Shown: positions 1-11,523, counted from the stretch's first letter. The stretch is DNA of 64,000 nucleotides from Chlorocebus sabaeus (GCF_047675955.1 NC_132916.1:69929481-69993480), one strand, 5' to 3'. A program made the numbers and translations. Notes: generated by a model from the sequence alone, not told the origin.

Positions 1-412
1 ATAGACAAATTTCTTGTAAAATACAAATTACAAAAGCTTGCTCCAGGCCACGAAAATGTCACTAGTTATTTCTAACAAACATTTAAGGGAGAAATAATAT
101 TAATTCTGTACTAACCCCTCCTGAAAATAGAAGACTCCAAATCACTCCATGAGACCAGTATTACTCTGATACCAAAACTGAAGACAATACAAAAAGAGAA
201 ATACTTATCAATATTTCTCATAAAGATAGATACAAAAATTTTACAAAATTTTCACAAATTGAATACAACTATATATTAAAAGAAGGATAAATCAGAACCA
301 TGTGAAATTTACCAGCAATACAGGGTTGATTTAATACTGGAAAAATCAATCAATGCTATTTGCCATGTTAGCAGCCTAAAATATAAAGCATTTCAATAGA
401 TGCAGTAAAATA
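1..412 (+). mobile_element. Old L1 (L1M-type) ORF2 fragment
   Basis: Broken translation resembles L1 ORF2 reverse transcriptase: a stretch reading ETSITLIPK matches the conserved EASIILIPK-like segment, and the end resembles the ISIDAEKAF region. Several stops interrupt the frame, so it is dead. The element runs off the left edge. High divergence suggests a pre-primate or early-primate copy. Confidence 0.75.
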
Positions 413-2078
413 GTTGCTGACTTAATCAGTTCTGTTGCTGGATCTGATGTAAGTAAACAATTCTTATTTTAATTTGGGTTGTGGACATTTCCAGGGCAGG
501 CATGATCAATATAGGAATCTCTGTGCTGCTGATAAATTAAGATTTCTATTCCTGTCATAAAATGACTTCATCGGGAAGAAGCCATGTTATTTTTCATATT
601 CCTCTCCACAGGATACATAAAGTTCCCATTCAAGAGAAAAATAATTCAGTTCAATGCATAAAACAGAAAATGCAATTTATTGTGATGTATCCAGCTAGAG
701 CCTTTAAAGCTGTTTTTATTTTTGTTTGTCTTCTAGAATAACAAATGCATGAGATAGAAAGTTGAGAACTGGTAAAGTGGCACCTTGATGTTCCAGAGTG
801 CCTGGCTTTTTCTATCTTTCCATTCAGCTTGTGATTAGATTGTTCATAATCATACCTCCTCAAGGTTGAAAAACGGCTGCTCCATCTCTAGCATCACCTC
901 AGTGTTCCATGCAAGAGTAATGGAAATAACAAAGGGCCAAAGGCATTTATCACTCTGCTTTCAAATAACTTTCTGAGAAGTCACACTTCATGGCTTCCAC
1001 TTACATATCTTTAGCTAGAAGGATGTCACTGTCTATGCCCACCTGCAAGGTGGGCTGAGATTTTGGTTTTTAATCTGGAAACATTGATATTACAGCAACA
1101 ATAGGAGTTCCTATTGTAAGGAATAAAGGGAAATGGGTATTTAGTAGGCAAGAGAGTGTCTGCCACATGCTTTCCTCCCTATAATCAGTGGAGTGCTTTT
1201 GTTGATGGGCTGACTCATATTGAAGACATCAGATCTGCATATAAAGCTTTAACCTAGTTAGGTTTTGGATCTTCACAGACCTTGAGAATAATCCTATAAT
1301 TTCTACAGCAATCTCTGCTTTTTCTTGGTGTAAACTTTGAAGAAAGAGTGAAGCAGTGGTTGTCTGTGATAGAGTAACTGAGGCCTCTCTAGTGTGCGCA
1401 CTGTATTTGTCCAGACTCACCTAATTTTGCCCTATGAAATATTAAAGAAGAGGGTTTCCTCGTTTTTGAGAAACATGTGGATTACCCCTACTAAGGCTTT
1501 AAAATGCGAGTCTGAATTATGTCTGGTTAAAACGCTACTTCATCAAAAACTGCACAAACACCAATGATCTAATATTACATTTTTTTTTTTTACAAGCGTG
1601 TGGGTAAGGAATGTTCCCAACATCCCAAGCATCCTGGAATGTTAATCAATGAGGAAATTTTAGTCTAACATGATTGCCCGCTTTGTCTGAAAAAAAAAGA
1701 ATAAATTCAATTTGTTAATTATGAAGCAATCTATTGACTTTAAAGATGATAAACATTTTCTAAAGCCACTGTGATTTTTGTGAGAAAACTATAGATATAC
1801 TTAGAAACAATTAGGAATACAGAAGCATTGCTGCTGAATTAATGAAGTCATGAAAAAAGAGGCCCAGCAGTTCTGGATCTTGTTCATTATTCATCTACAT
1901 TGATTTTCTAAGACTTGCAGAATTTTACTTTGATTGACTCTACATGATGTCAAAAACATCCAGATGCAAGTTTAAGAGGTTTTGATATGTTTTAGACATA
2001 GCTTTTATCCTTGTACTTCAATTTTCTGTACACCAAAGGAAGGAATGACTGTTTTGTACTCACTAGAAAAAGATTTCC
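413..2078. other. Unassigned sequence, no gene seen
   Basis: About 1.7 kb of AT-rich DNA. Open frames here (for example 651-863 and 1229-1420, minus strand) are short and unrecognised. There is a T-run near 1580. I found no repeat family or RNA gene. Confidence 0.5.
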
Positions 2079-2300
2079 TTCGAGACTAGCCTGACCAATA
2101 TGGTGAAACCCCGTCGCTACTAAAAATACAAAAATTAGCCAGGCATGGTGCTGTGCAACTGTAGGCCCAGCTACTTGGGAGGCTGAGACAAGAAAATTGC
2201 TTGAACCCAAGAGATGGAGGTTTCAGTGAGCTGAGCCAAGCCGAGATGATACCACTGCACTCCAGCCTGTGCATCAGAGCAAGACTCCATCTAAAAAATA
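2079..2300 (+). mobile_element. 5'-truncated Alu (AluS-like)
   Basis: Begins inside the left monomer at the 'cgagactagcctgaccaata' segment. It continues through 'actaaaaatacaaaaattag', the right monomer and 'cactgcactccagcctg', and ends in a short A-rich tail. Antisense frames across it are Alu shadows. Confidence 0.92.
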
Positions 2301-2552
2301 TAATAATTTACAATCATTAGCCAACTTGGTTCCATTGCATGAACAGTACATAACTTCACCATGGGAAAAAAACACTTTATCACCATCATTTTAGATCCCC
2401 TGCAAAAAACTTCCCAACTGAAATAAGTTTGGAGGCATTGTAATTAGTAGAGGTTTAGCTTGGAATAGATGAAAAGAAAAAAAAAAAAATACTTACAGTG
2501 GATGCTAGTGATATGCTGGGCCTTTTCATGTGTCTCACGTGGGTTATGCTGT

Positions 2553-2700
2553 GTTAGGAGTTAGAAGACCTGGTTTCCAGATCTAGTTTTGCCATTAAAC
2601 AGGTTTGAGATGTTGGACAAAATACACACATTAATGCTTTCGCCTCACATTTTTCAGTTACAAAATGAGTTGCTTTTAATTACAATTGATACTTAAATTG
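2553..2700 (+). mobile_element. MIR SINE fragment
   Basis: Follows the MIR order: 'ggagttagaagacctggtttcc', a Pol III B-box-like region, a decayed 'gtgaccttgggcaa' stretch, then 'ctcacatttttcagttacaaaatgag' for the 'cctcagtttcctcatctgtaaaatggg' block. Heavily diverged. Confidence 0.6.
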
Positions 2701-3009
2701 TAAGACATAGGATCAGTTCATCTTTTATTAAGTCCTGTTTTCTCAAAAGGAAATGTGGATATGGCACTGAGTCAAAGCAATTCCCTTCGTGGTTTATTAC
2801 ATTTATGAAAGGAATTCATATTCCTCTGGAAGAATCTGACTGGGCTTCTCAAAGCAAGGTACCATTTTGGGTTGGATACACAGGCATAGCTGAATTGAAT
2901 TCCTTGACTGAAACATGGCATCTAAATCGTAGGAAAATTCTACAGACTTCCTGAGCAGTTTAACAGGCTTAAGTAAGGACTAGAGCCAATACTTTTGCCA
3001 GTTGACTAA

Positions 3010-3243
3010 ATAATGATAACATTTGCCATTTACTTAGCATACACCTTTTGCTAGGCACTGAAATTCATTTATATTATTTAGAATCTGAAGAACCAAACCT
3101 CAAAAGTGGATATTAATGATCCTATTAGAGCAGATTAATTCTCATAGACATTCACTAATTGTCCATGGCCAAATAATTATTAAATACTAGAGATAAGATT
3201 CAAACCCAGGTTGCTGAACCTTGAAGCCTGCGCTCTTTCTTTC
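3010..3243 (-). mobile_element. MIR SINE, antisense
   Basis: Reads 'taatgataacatttgccatt...ttgctaggcactg' and later 'caaacccaggttgctgaacc...tgcgctcttt', the reverse complement of MIR from its 3' end to its tRNA-like head. Close to full length. Confidence 0.8.
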
Positions 3244-4049
3244 ACACATCCAAACCTAAGTCCTAAGGTTGGAAGGGTGCTGGATTCCTAACAGATCATC
3301 CTCCCAGCATCATTTTCTTTCGTGCATATAAATTTTCTGGCATTTCCAAAGTGGTATGGAATGTTTGGAGAGTTCTGGGACTGTAGTAAAATATGCAAGA
3401 ATATAAAGTTATTCCAAAACACACATACACACACACAAACACATACACACAGAGTTCCCTCAAATAGGAATTTACAGGCAAAGATTTATAAACAAGTTTA
3501 CATTTGACCTGAGCTTGGAAGAAAAGCAGGGTTTTGACTGATAGGATGAGAAATAGAGGGAACTGGGAAATGCTGGTTGCGTTCAGGAAACACTGAAATG
3601 TCCTTACACACAGGAGTGTAGAGGGAGTTATTGCTGAGTTGGGCAATAATGTTCAAGGAAAGGAAAACAAAGTGAAACTTAATGAGTGCCAATTATGTTT
3701 CAAACCCTCTTCTGGACTCTTTAGAGTTAATGTCTCAAGTAGGGGTAGGGTGGGGGTGTCAAGACAAAGAGTGTGTGTTTAAATTATTTGACAATGATGA
3801 TTCATTGATGTCTTTTAAATGGTGTGCAACCAGATTAGTGCTCAGTTTTAGAGAGATTACTCTGTCAGTTGCCTGCTAAATATATTATTCATATAGAGAA
3901 AAAGTTGAAGACAGACCTCTTAAGACTAAATGGAACCCTAATCCATGAACTCATATAAATATCTTAGATACACAAATGATTTTCTCTACTCTACCTTCCA
4001 AGGAGTAATTCACATTTTCTCACTTTTTATGTAATGAATGGCAATAATT
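3244..4049. other. Unassigned sequence with a short CA-rich tract
   Basis: Contains an interrupted (CA)n run at about 3418-3452 and a G-rich stretch near 3740-3760 (three G-runs, too few for a standard quadruplex). Open frames at 3296-3646 (minus) and 3682-3879 (plus) have no recognisable domains. Confidence 0.5.
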
Positions 4050-4275
4050 TTAATAAAAATATTATTTTCTGAACACTTAATTATGTGTAAGAGTGTATTC
4101 TAAGTGCCTTTATATACATTTTGTTAATCATCACAGGGTCAAATAAGGCTGAGTTTAGAATGAATTAAGGAATTAGGTGTAGACAGATTAAGGAATTTGC
4201 CCAAGACCACACAATTGGTAAATGCTGGTGCTGGCTTTTTCACTCAGTTGTAAATCCAGAGATCCCAACCACTGT
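4050..4275 (-). mobile_element. MIR SINE, antisense
   Basis: Matches MIR in reverse: 'ctgaacacttaattatgtgt', 'ttctaagtgcctttatatacat', then 'gaatttgcccaagaccacacaattggtaaatg' and 'aaccactgtg'. Diverged but collinear. Confidence 0.78.
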
Positions 4276-5169
4276 GGCACTAAAGAACAGGCTGAGTAAA
4301 GAAACTCTTTGCCATTTTGGAAAAAATATCCCTTCTTTTTAGTGAAATTGACATATTGACTTGGGATGCTAAATCAGCTAAAGCATATAGTGTTCAGAGC
4401 TAGGCTGCCAAAAACCATTCTCAGGGTAGAAAACCAAAATGGGTCCACCAAAAAGGAAGAACATTTCAAAATTTTCTTTAATGATGACCCAGCAATAATC
4501 ACTTTGAAAATAGGAAACTGGGCCAAATGTGTCTGTCAAGCACATAAAATATCCATTGGTCTTCCAAAAATCAAGATCCAGCCAAAAAAGTCTGAGGAGA
4601 ATTATGGCAGTATCTCAGTGCTAGCAGCTGGGTAGCATTGCAATATGGCAGGTTAAGATGAGAATGTGTTGGGAGGACTGACTCGTTCAACTCATCCCAC
4701 TGCAACTACTCTGAGCTTAAACATAAGGTTTAATCGTTAAACTCAATTTGCTGTTAAGGTGACTTGTCGAGAGCTGAGGATAATTGCAACTGGATCTCAA
4801 GTCTCAGTGCTAAACAGTCTTATAAGAGGCATCACCCCCAGTCTCTGTGGTGATGCCCGTGGAGGCCCAGTTGTTTCCTCGGTAGTTCCTATACTTGGGA
4901 AAGACCACAGGGTTGTTTCAGGTAGCCTTATGGAGGGGGCTGCCATTTTGGTGAATTCACCATTGGTCTAATTTCTGGATCTGTAATACTGAAGACTAGC
5001 TTCTCACGAGGATGAATCTCAGTGGAATTTATTTATGTTATCCAAATGCACAGGAGGATTACTTATAATTTGTAATTCAGTTGTTAATTTTTAAAGCCTC
5101 AAATTCTTTGTGGAATAGTTCAGAATATAAATAATGGAAGGCTGGGTGGCAACACAGAGAGAACATATG
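4276..5169. other. Unassigned sequence
   Basis: Two plus-strand open frames (4366-4635, 89 codons; 4759-4971, 70 codons) give peptides I do not recognise, with no Kozak or splice context that persuades me. No repeat identified. Confidence 0.45.
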
Positions 5170-5290
5170 GTCTAGATTTAGATAAAAGAGTTTCTGAGAA
5201 CTTCATTTAGCTAGATGACCTTGAGAAACTTCTTAACAGCTCTAAACTGCAGTTTCCCCTGAGAAATGAAGATAATATTATGTCATCAGG
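5170..5290 (+). mobile_element. MIR SINE fragment
   Basis: 'tagctagatgaccttgagaaacttcttaaca' followed by 'cagtttcccctgagaaatgaagataat' matches the central MIR block (tgtgaccttgggcaagttacttaac...cagtttcctcatctgtaaaatgggataat). Confidence 0.7.
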
Positions 5291-6044
5291 TTAGTTTGAC
5301 TCTGGAATGCTCAACTCAAGGGTGAGGGATACTGGCTGGGGAAAACATCACAGGCTGCTAAGGCTGGCTTCAACAATTATAGCTGCGTGCCCCAGGAAGC
5401 AGGGCCCCAGAGAAGTAGCTGTCTAGGTACTCATCAGGCTAGGGCATTACCAGGGGTCTCAATTTGGTGGTTGGATCATTAAAGTATCAGAAGGACTCTC
5501 ATTGTAGAAAATCCTAGAATGTAGTTTCCTTTACCTCACAAAATGGAACTCTCAAGACATTAAACCATGGCTATGATAAAATGGCATTGGGTTCAGAGTC
5601 TGGTTCCAGTGAGAGAGGAGGAGTGGCAACATGGAATGGAGGAGCCAGGGTACTTTCAGAAGGAGCTCTGTGCACTGAGCCACCCCTTATTAGGGAAGGG
5701 TAATCCCTGGTGCTTCTGTTCCAAGCCCTGACATTGAATTCTAATTCCCACTGTGTGATGGAAACAAAGCTGTTACCCATCCTACTCATCAATATGGCTA
5801 ACATTGGGCAACTGTCAAAGATGAAGGCAGGGAGGCAAGGCAGGGTCTGTCAGCATCACTGCAAGAGACATTGAATAATAATAATGAGATTCTAGAAAAG
5901 TTTAGGAAAGTAACTGAACCTCACAAGGAGCATCTCTTCCTAAGGCCAATGAGGTATCTGCTGGGGCCACCTGTATTTTGAGATCTAAATAACATTAGCC
6001 CAGCACTCTGTCACAGTTTCTCAGCCTATGGAAGTCACACCCCA
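5291..6044. other. Unassigned sequence
   Basis: No family recognised. Minus-strand open frame 5571-5804 (77 codons) has no recognisable motif. Confidence 0.45.
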
Positions 6045-6215
6045 AGATTTCTCCAAATTCCTTTCTCTCCTTTCTTCTTTCTCCTTTTTCTCCTCTCCTT
6101 TATTTTCCTTCTCCTTTTTAAATTTCCCTTTCCCTTTTCCCTCTTCTCTCCCCTCCTCCCCTCCCCTCTCCCACCCCTCTCCTTTGCCTTCTTCTCCCTT
6201 CCTTTTACCTCCTCC
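6045..6215. repeat. Polypyrimidine tract
   Basis: About 170 bp almost entirely C/T on the plus strand, made of irregular CTTT, CCTT and CCCCT runs. It ends where the left arm of an inverted repeat begins. Tracts like this can form triplex (H-DNA). The open frames through it (6028-6246, 6035-6274) are compositional artefacts. Confidence 0.9.
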
Positions 6216-6455
6216 CTCCTCTCAATTGCACTTTCAAGTAACTTGACCAAATAAATTCCTCTTGTAAGCAACATTCATAGCACAGGGTATGACTACTGTT
6301 ATGTAAAGGCTGCCCTTGGTATCAAAGCAGAAGTTTAAAGAGCCATTCTCAGAAACTGAACCTAACAACAGCCAGATAAAATGAATGCTGGTCCTCTGTG
6401 GAGTTCTTTCTAGAAGGAATCTTAATCTAATAGATACTTTATTTTCAACGTATTC
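6209..6455 (+). repeat. Left arm of ~1.3-kb inverted duplication
   Basis: The reverse complement aligns with 7255-7505 across the whole arm, at about 87% over the best ~205 bp (from the 'ttctagaaag' motif to 'gagagg'). The shared block includes 'cctttacataacagtagtca'. I do not recognise it as a known repeat, so it may be a local inverted duplication or two copies of an unfamiliar element. Confidence 0.88.
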
Positions 6456-6560
6456 CTTTCCTTTTCTGTTTCCCTCCCTCCCTCCCTCCCTCCTTCCCTT
6501 TCTCCCTCCTTCCCTCTCTCCCTCCTTCCTTCTTTCTTTTCTTCTTCTTTCTTTCTTGTT
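6456..6560. repeat. (CCCT/CTTT)n pyrimidine microsatellite
   Basis: Runs of tccc and cttt repeat, continuing the pyrimidine strand bias of 6045-6215 on the other side of the inverted-repeat arm. Open frames at 6234-6668 and 6385-6684 are low-complexity artefacts of this tract. Confidence 0.9.
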
Positions 6561-7254
6561 CACATTGGCAATCTCGATTATGAACCACAATGACAAAGTT
6601 ATGGAATACATCCCCTTCAAGTTTAGCACCCACCTACCCAAAAACACACTCTCAAACAAAGTGTTCATGCCTTGTAGACTTTAGTAATGATTTTTGGAAA
6701 TGAGTGAGAGAAGAAGGTCACATAATAGCACTGGGAAAAACAAGTGTAATGGAGATCTAGACCATCCCATCCCTGGAGATATCATTACTCCTCTCTTCAT
6801 CCTCCCTTTCTCACTCCTCTTTACTTATCTTTCCCATTTGCTTTTGGGCACAAATCCCACACATTACACTTCTTTTCTCAGGCGAATCAATTACAATGTC
6901 TATTGCTGATGTTCATGCCCTCTGTTAATGTGTTATTTCTCTTAAGGGAACATGAGGTGGTTGTTTTGAGGACCATTTCTTCCTAAGAGATATTCTTATG
7001 TTATCAGACAAGATAGTAAAAAAGACACTAGTGATTAGAATACTGGTGCTTCAACAATTCAGAATTTTTTTTGGATGATGCTCGGTAAATACTTACCAGT
7101 ATTCACTTAGCCAACTCACTTCTTTTCAACATTCTAGCAAAAGAACCTATTACTCCAACTTTCTAATGACAATCATGTATCAAATAGTTAAGCTTAGTTT
7201 TCTTTATATTCATTGTATAAAAGTCTTAGCATATGGATTTTAGAAGACACCCTA
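6561..7254. other. Spacer of inverted duplication
   Basis: About 0.7 kb of non-repetitive AT-rich sequence between the right edge of the pyrimidine tract and the second arm. No gene or known repeat seen. Confidence 0.55.
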
Positions 7255-7505
7255 TTCTCATCAGCAATACTTTTAAAAGAAAATATATATTAGAATAGGA
7301 TCCTTTCTAGAAAGAGTTCCATAGGAAACCAGCATCCATTTTATCTTGCTGTTTTTTAGGTTCAGTTTCTGAGGATGACTCTTTAACCTTCTGCTTTGAT
7401 ACTAAGGTCAGCCTTTACATAACAGTAGTCATATCCTGTGCTCTGAACATTGCTTACAAGAAGTATGGGGTCAAGTTACTTGGAAGTGCAATTGAGAGGG
7501 ATTCA
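7255..7505 (-). repeat. Right arm of ~1.3-kb inverted duplication
   Basis: Reverse-complement partner of 6209-6455. Differences are mainly substitutions plus one small indel around 7465. This arm has no flanking pyrimidine tract, unlike the left arm. Confidence 0.88.
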
Positions 7506-8639
7506 GAAATATCACTTCTGATTTTGTTGTGCAGAAAATAGTGATTAATTTAACCAGAACTTCTGCCAGAAATATTCTGTCATTGTGTAACAGGAAAGTT
7601 CACCCTATTATGATGATGGCCAGATGTATTTATTTTTTTTAAGAAAAAGTTACCTTATTTGACCACATTAGCAACAAAAATATTTTATACCTGAAATAGT
7701 ATCCAGATATTGAAACCTAAGAAAAAGAAGGTGAAGAATAAATAAAATAGCCAGTAGTCTAGAATAAATGTAAAATAGAATGCATTGGATAGGCAGCTGA
7801 AATTTTGTAGAAGCTTTATAGAAGAATTTTGTAGAAGATTTTTGAATTTTAGTAGAGATATTTTTGGAGGTTTCAAATGTCTCAAGTAATCTCCATGTAG
7901 TTTTACATTACTGTACTCTGGAATTGGGAGACTTGTGTAGAGCAAGTTGATGTAACATCACAATAGGAAAGATGAATATTTTTGTATTCCAAAAACTACT
8001 CAAGCATATGAGTGGCACATGAGATATCAAATATCATCTGTCAGTATCCCAATAATATTTCCAGGGCAAAAGCAATTCTTGATGTCACTTTAGTTTGAAT
8101 GAGTAATTTTCTGGCCAAAAACATTGCAGATTTTTTTTAAAGGTCTCTGTGCATTAAATAAAAGAAACAGCTGTTTGGAGGTACATGATTTCATTGGTGG
8201 CTTTGCATGCTTTAATCATGCACAGTTTTCTGCAACTCCTGAAACAATAGAGAAATATCAGCAGTAATAAAATACCTTCAAAAGACATAGTTTAATTTAA
8301 ACAACAATTTCCACATATAGAATAGATCCTTGTCATTTATACTAATGGTAGACCCCCATGCTGGGCTGTATTATGGGAGAATCTTTAGGGAAGAAATAAG
8401 CAAAACAGGACCAGACTGTGAGCTGAGGCAGAATGTTGGGTGGCGGTGTATGGACCTGATTAAGTCAGAAAAGTTGCTTGCTTCCTTCCTCACTCATGGG
8501 AAGGGACCAGGAGACCAAGTCTATGAATGTGTGGCAACCTGAAATTCCTACTCAGGTGTCACAGCCCTGGGAGTGAGGGTGTTGCATAGCTTCCACTCCC
8601 TTTGTGAAGAGTTCTTTTCAGGGTCAGTAGAGCCTGCCT
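7506..8639. other. Unassigned sequence
   Basis: AT-rich. Minus-strand frame 7685-7945 and plus-strand frame 8330-8542 encode nothing recognisable. No repeat assigned. Confidence 0.45.
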
Positions 8640-8736
8640 TTATATATATTTTATATACATATATATAATATATATATAATATATTATGTTATATATAAAT
8701 GTATCTGTGTGTGTATGTATATGTATGTGTGTGTAT
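8640..8736. repeat. (TA)n/(TG)n compound microsatellite
   Basis: Alternating TA with ATATAATATA variants passes into tgtgtgtatgtatatgtatgtgtgtg. It is strongly AT-rich and partly self-complementary, so likely length-variable. Confidence 0.92.
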
Positions 8737-9439
8737 ATTCTCATTACAATAAACAATTGAGAGAGCTAGGGTTTTTTTTCAGGTACAAATTAGAGTATTG
8801 AACACTGCAACTCGTGATTAGAAGAGTCTGTGAGGACAGGGTGGGAACAAACTAGAAGAGAGTTCAAGTGGGAGGGTCCAGAAGGGCCATCTTTTCACAG
8901 ATATTGGAATTTTTTTTTTAATTATACTTAGTCTATTCTCAGCTTGGCATGACCATGACCCTTTGATCCAAGGAGCAGCTGACCTAGAAATTGTAGTGTC
9001 TATTTCAAAGGAAGATGGGGTCTGCTGACATGGTCTGGACAGTACAACTTGCCCTTATTTGTCAGTAACCGCTACTCTCTGACATTGAGCTCCAACTGTT
9101 ATCTGTGAATCCTTCTGTGCTTCTTTGCCAGCAGCTGCATTTTGCCTTTAACTTCCCTTGTGATCTGCATCCAACCCTAACGTTCTGGCCTCTGACTTGT
9201 TCCATGGTTTCAGCTACAGAAAAAGACCACTGATCACCTGATTTCCTGCATCTTTCAGATCAACAGCCTGATTCAACTGGTCCTTCTTTGCACGACATCG
9301 TTCTATGTCTGCTCATGTAGCCTGATAAACTCCTCAGTGGACACTGAATTAAACTCTCAAGTTGAATACTAGTCTAGCTATATGTTTGCAAGAGCATGCC
9401 TTTATTCTAAAGGAGGTGAAAAGTTAAAAAATTTATTGA
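8737..9439. other. Unassigned sequence
   Basis: No confident family. The 8930-9370 part is slightly richer in GC and could be an old transposon, but I could not name it. Confidence 0.4.
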
Positions 9440-9746
9440 GGCCAAGTATGGCGCTGACATCTGTAATCCCAGCACTTTGGGAGGCAGATAGGTGGTTTGT
9501 TTGAGCTTAAGAGTTTGAGACCAGCTGGACAACATGGTGAAACCATGCCGCTAAAAAAAAAAATACAAAAATTAGCTGAGCATGGCAGTGTATGCCTGTA
9601 GTCCCAGCTACTTGGGAGGCGGAGGTGGGAGGATCTCTTGAGCCCTGGAGGCAGAGGTTGTAGTGAGCCAAGATAGCACCACTGTACTCCAGCCTGGCTG
9701 TCAGAGTGAGACCCTGTCCCAAAAAACGAAAACAAAAACAAAAAAA
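9440..9746 (+). mobile_element. Full-length Alu (AluJ-like)
   Basis: Dimeric Alu with left monomer ('ctgtaatcccagcactttgg'), mid A-stretch, right monomer and an A-rich tail with c/g interruptions. 'gtgggaggatctcttgagccctgg' favours the older AluJ type. The minus-strand open frames 9433-9741 and 9507-9722 are Alu shadows. No clear target-site duplication seen. Confidence 0.95.
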
Positions 9747-9820
9747 CCTACAACCATGGAAAATAATCTTAGCCCAGTTAAGACACCAATTAATTTCCTA
9801 ATTTCTTTAACCATTTAGTG

Positions 9821-10033
9821 CAGCACTGTCCAATGTAACTTTTTTCAAAAATATGGATGTTCTATTTCTGTACTGGCCAATTCAAAAGCAACTAGCCACA
9901 TGTGGTTACTGAGCACTTGAAATGTAGCAAGTGTGGCTGAGGAGCTGAATTTTTAACTTAATTTAACTTTAATTAGTACATATTCGAATTTAAATAGCAA
10001 CATGTGCCTGTGGTTACTGGTTCAGAAGCACGG
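9821..10033 (+). mobile_element. hAT-Charlie MITE (MER3-like)
   Basis: Starts 'cagcactgtccaat' and has the block 'tagccacatgtggttactgagcacttgaaatg', both as I recall for MER3. The flanks 'atttagtg' and 'atttaccc' may be a decayed 8-bp hAT target duplication (5/8). Confidence 0.75.
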
Positions 10034-10137
10034 ATTTACCCTATTCCTTTATATTCTGTGACAGAACAACAACTGATTTACGAAAGGCAAATGATCGAAC
10101 TTAATTCATGTGTTATGATAAGATCTTTGTAAAATCT

Positions 10138-10700
10138 TTATTATTATTATTATTATTATTATTATACTTTAAGTTCTAGGGTACATGTGCATAACGTGCA
10201 GGTTTGTTACATATGTATACTTGTGCCATGTTGCTGTGCTGCACCCATCAACTCGTCAGCACCCATCAACTCGTCATTTACATCAGGTATAACTCCCAAT
10301 GCAATCCCTCCCCCCTGCTCCCTCCCCATGATAGGCCCCAGTGTGTGATGTTCCGCTTCCCGAGTCCAAGTGATCTCATTGTTCACCTATGAGTGAGAAC
10401 ATGCGGTGTTTGGTTTTCTGTTCTTGTGATAGTTTGCTAAGAATGATGGTTTCCAGCTGCATTCATGTTCCTACAAAGGACACAAACTCATCCTTTTTTA
10501 TGGCTGCATAGTATTCCATGGTGTATATGTGCCACATTTTCTTAATCCAGTCTGTCACTGATGGACATTTGGGTTGATTCCAAGTCTTTGCTATTGTGAA
10601 TAGTGCCGCAATAAACATACGTGTGCATGTGTCTTTATAGCAGCATGATTTATAATCCTTTGGGTATATACCCAGTAATGGGATGGCTGGGTCATATCTT
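10138..10700 (-). mobile_element. 5'-truncated primate L1 3' end, antisense
   Basis: Reverse complement of the L1PA-type 3' end: (TTA)n tail, 'actttaagttctagggtaca', 'tatgagtgagaacatgcggtg', 'ggctgcatagtattccatgg', 'ggtatatacccagtaatggg'. Only about 560 bp remain, with no intact frame. An 18-bp segment 'acccatcaactcgtcagc' is tandemly repeated near 10245-10280. Confidence 0.93.
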
Positions 10701-11190
10701 AAGAAGAAAAAAAAAAAAGGAAATTAACTTTGAAATGGGGGTCTAACCATACAGCTCCAGGGCAATGAGTTAAGCTTACCATCATTTATGTGTCCTTGGA
10801 AAATAACATTTCTATCTTTCTAGCTCCAAGCACACCTCAAGAACTATGAGAAATCTGACAAAAGGTGAGAATGCTTGCAACGTATTCAGTCAGGTTTCCC
10901 AGAAGCCGGGTGAGATGCTGGACAGGGTTGAGGACCTAACCTTTTCTGATGAACACCTTGTCCCTTGAAAACATTGTTTGGCTCTCATTTTAAACTATTG
11001 CAGCAGTTAAGAGATAAAGGAATTATCTTGGCATTTTGAAATTGTTTCTTTTAATTTCTCGGAGTTCAATTTAGCGTTATCTTTAAAAAAATGCTTCATT
11101 AGCATTCATGTGCAAAATGTTCTTCAAACTTTAAAAATAGAAGATGTTAAAGTTAAGGTAATGTATCTGATTGGGAAATTGAGGAGTAAG
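10701..11190. other. Unassigned sequence
   Basis: Begins with an A-rich run after the L1 edge. No gene or named repeat seen. The far end could belong to the LTR whose left boundary is unclear across the AluY. Confidence 0.4.
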
Positions 11191-11201
11191 CTCTGATTTT
11201 T

Positions 11202-11523
11202 ATTTTCTTTTCTTTTCTTTTTTCTTTTTTTCTTTTTTTTTTTTTGAGACGGAGTCTCGCTGTCGCCCAGGCTGGAGTGCAGTGGTGAGATCTGGCTCAC
11301 CTCAAGCTCCGCCTCCCGGGTTCACGCCATTCTCCTGCCTCAGCCTCTCTAGCAGCTGGGACTACAGGTGCCTGCCACCACGCCCGGCTAATTTTTGTAT
11401 TCTCAGTACAGATGGGGTTTCACCGTGTTAGCCAGGATGGTCTCGATCTCCTGAACTCGTGATCCACCAGCCTCAGCCTCCCAAAGTGCTGGGATTACAG
11501 GCGTGAGTCACTGTGAAGAGCCA
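11202..11523 (-). mobile_element. AluY-like element, antisense, with TSD
   Basis: Poly-T/CT tail, then 'gagacggagtctcgctgtcg', 'aagctccgcctcccgggttc', 'accgtgttagccaggatggt', diagnostic of younger Alus. It is flanked by an 11-bp direct repeat ctctgattttt at 11191-11201 and 11524-11534, so this is an intact retrotransposition. Confidence 0.95.

Noticed and set aside
3740..3760. Possible G-quadruplex (aggggtagggtggggg)
   Set aside because: Only three G-runs are present in range, one short of the standard four-run motif.
6234..6668. 144-codon minus-strand open frame
   Set aside because: Driven by the pyrimidine microsatellite and the inverted-repeat arm. No domain, and the same tract is open in other frames.
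9433..9741. 102-codon frame resembling an Alu-encoded peptide
   Set aside because: It is the antisense translation of an AluJ-like element, a well-known false gene prediction.
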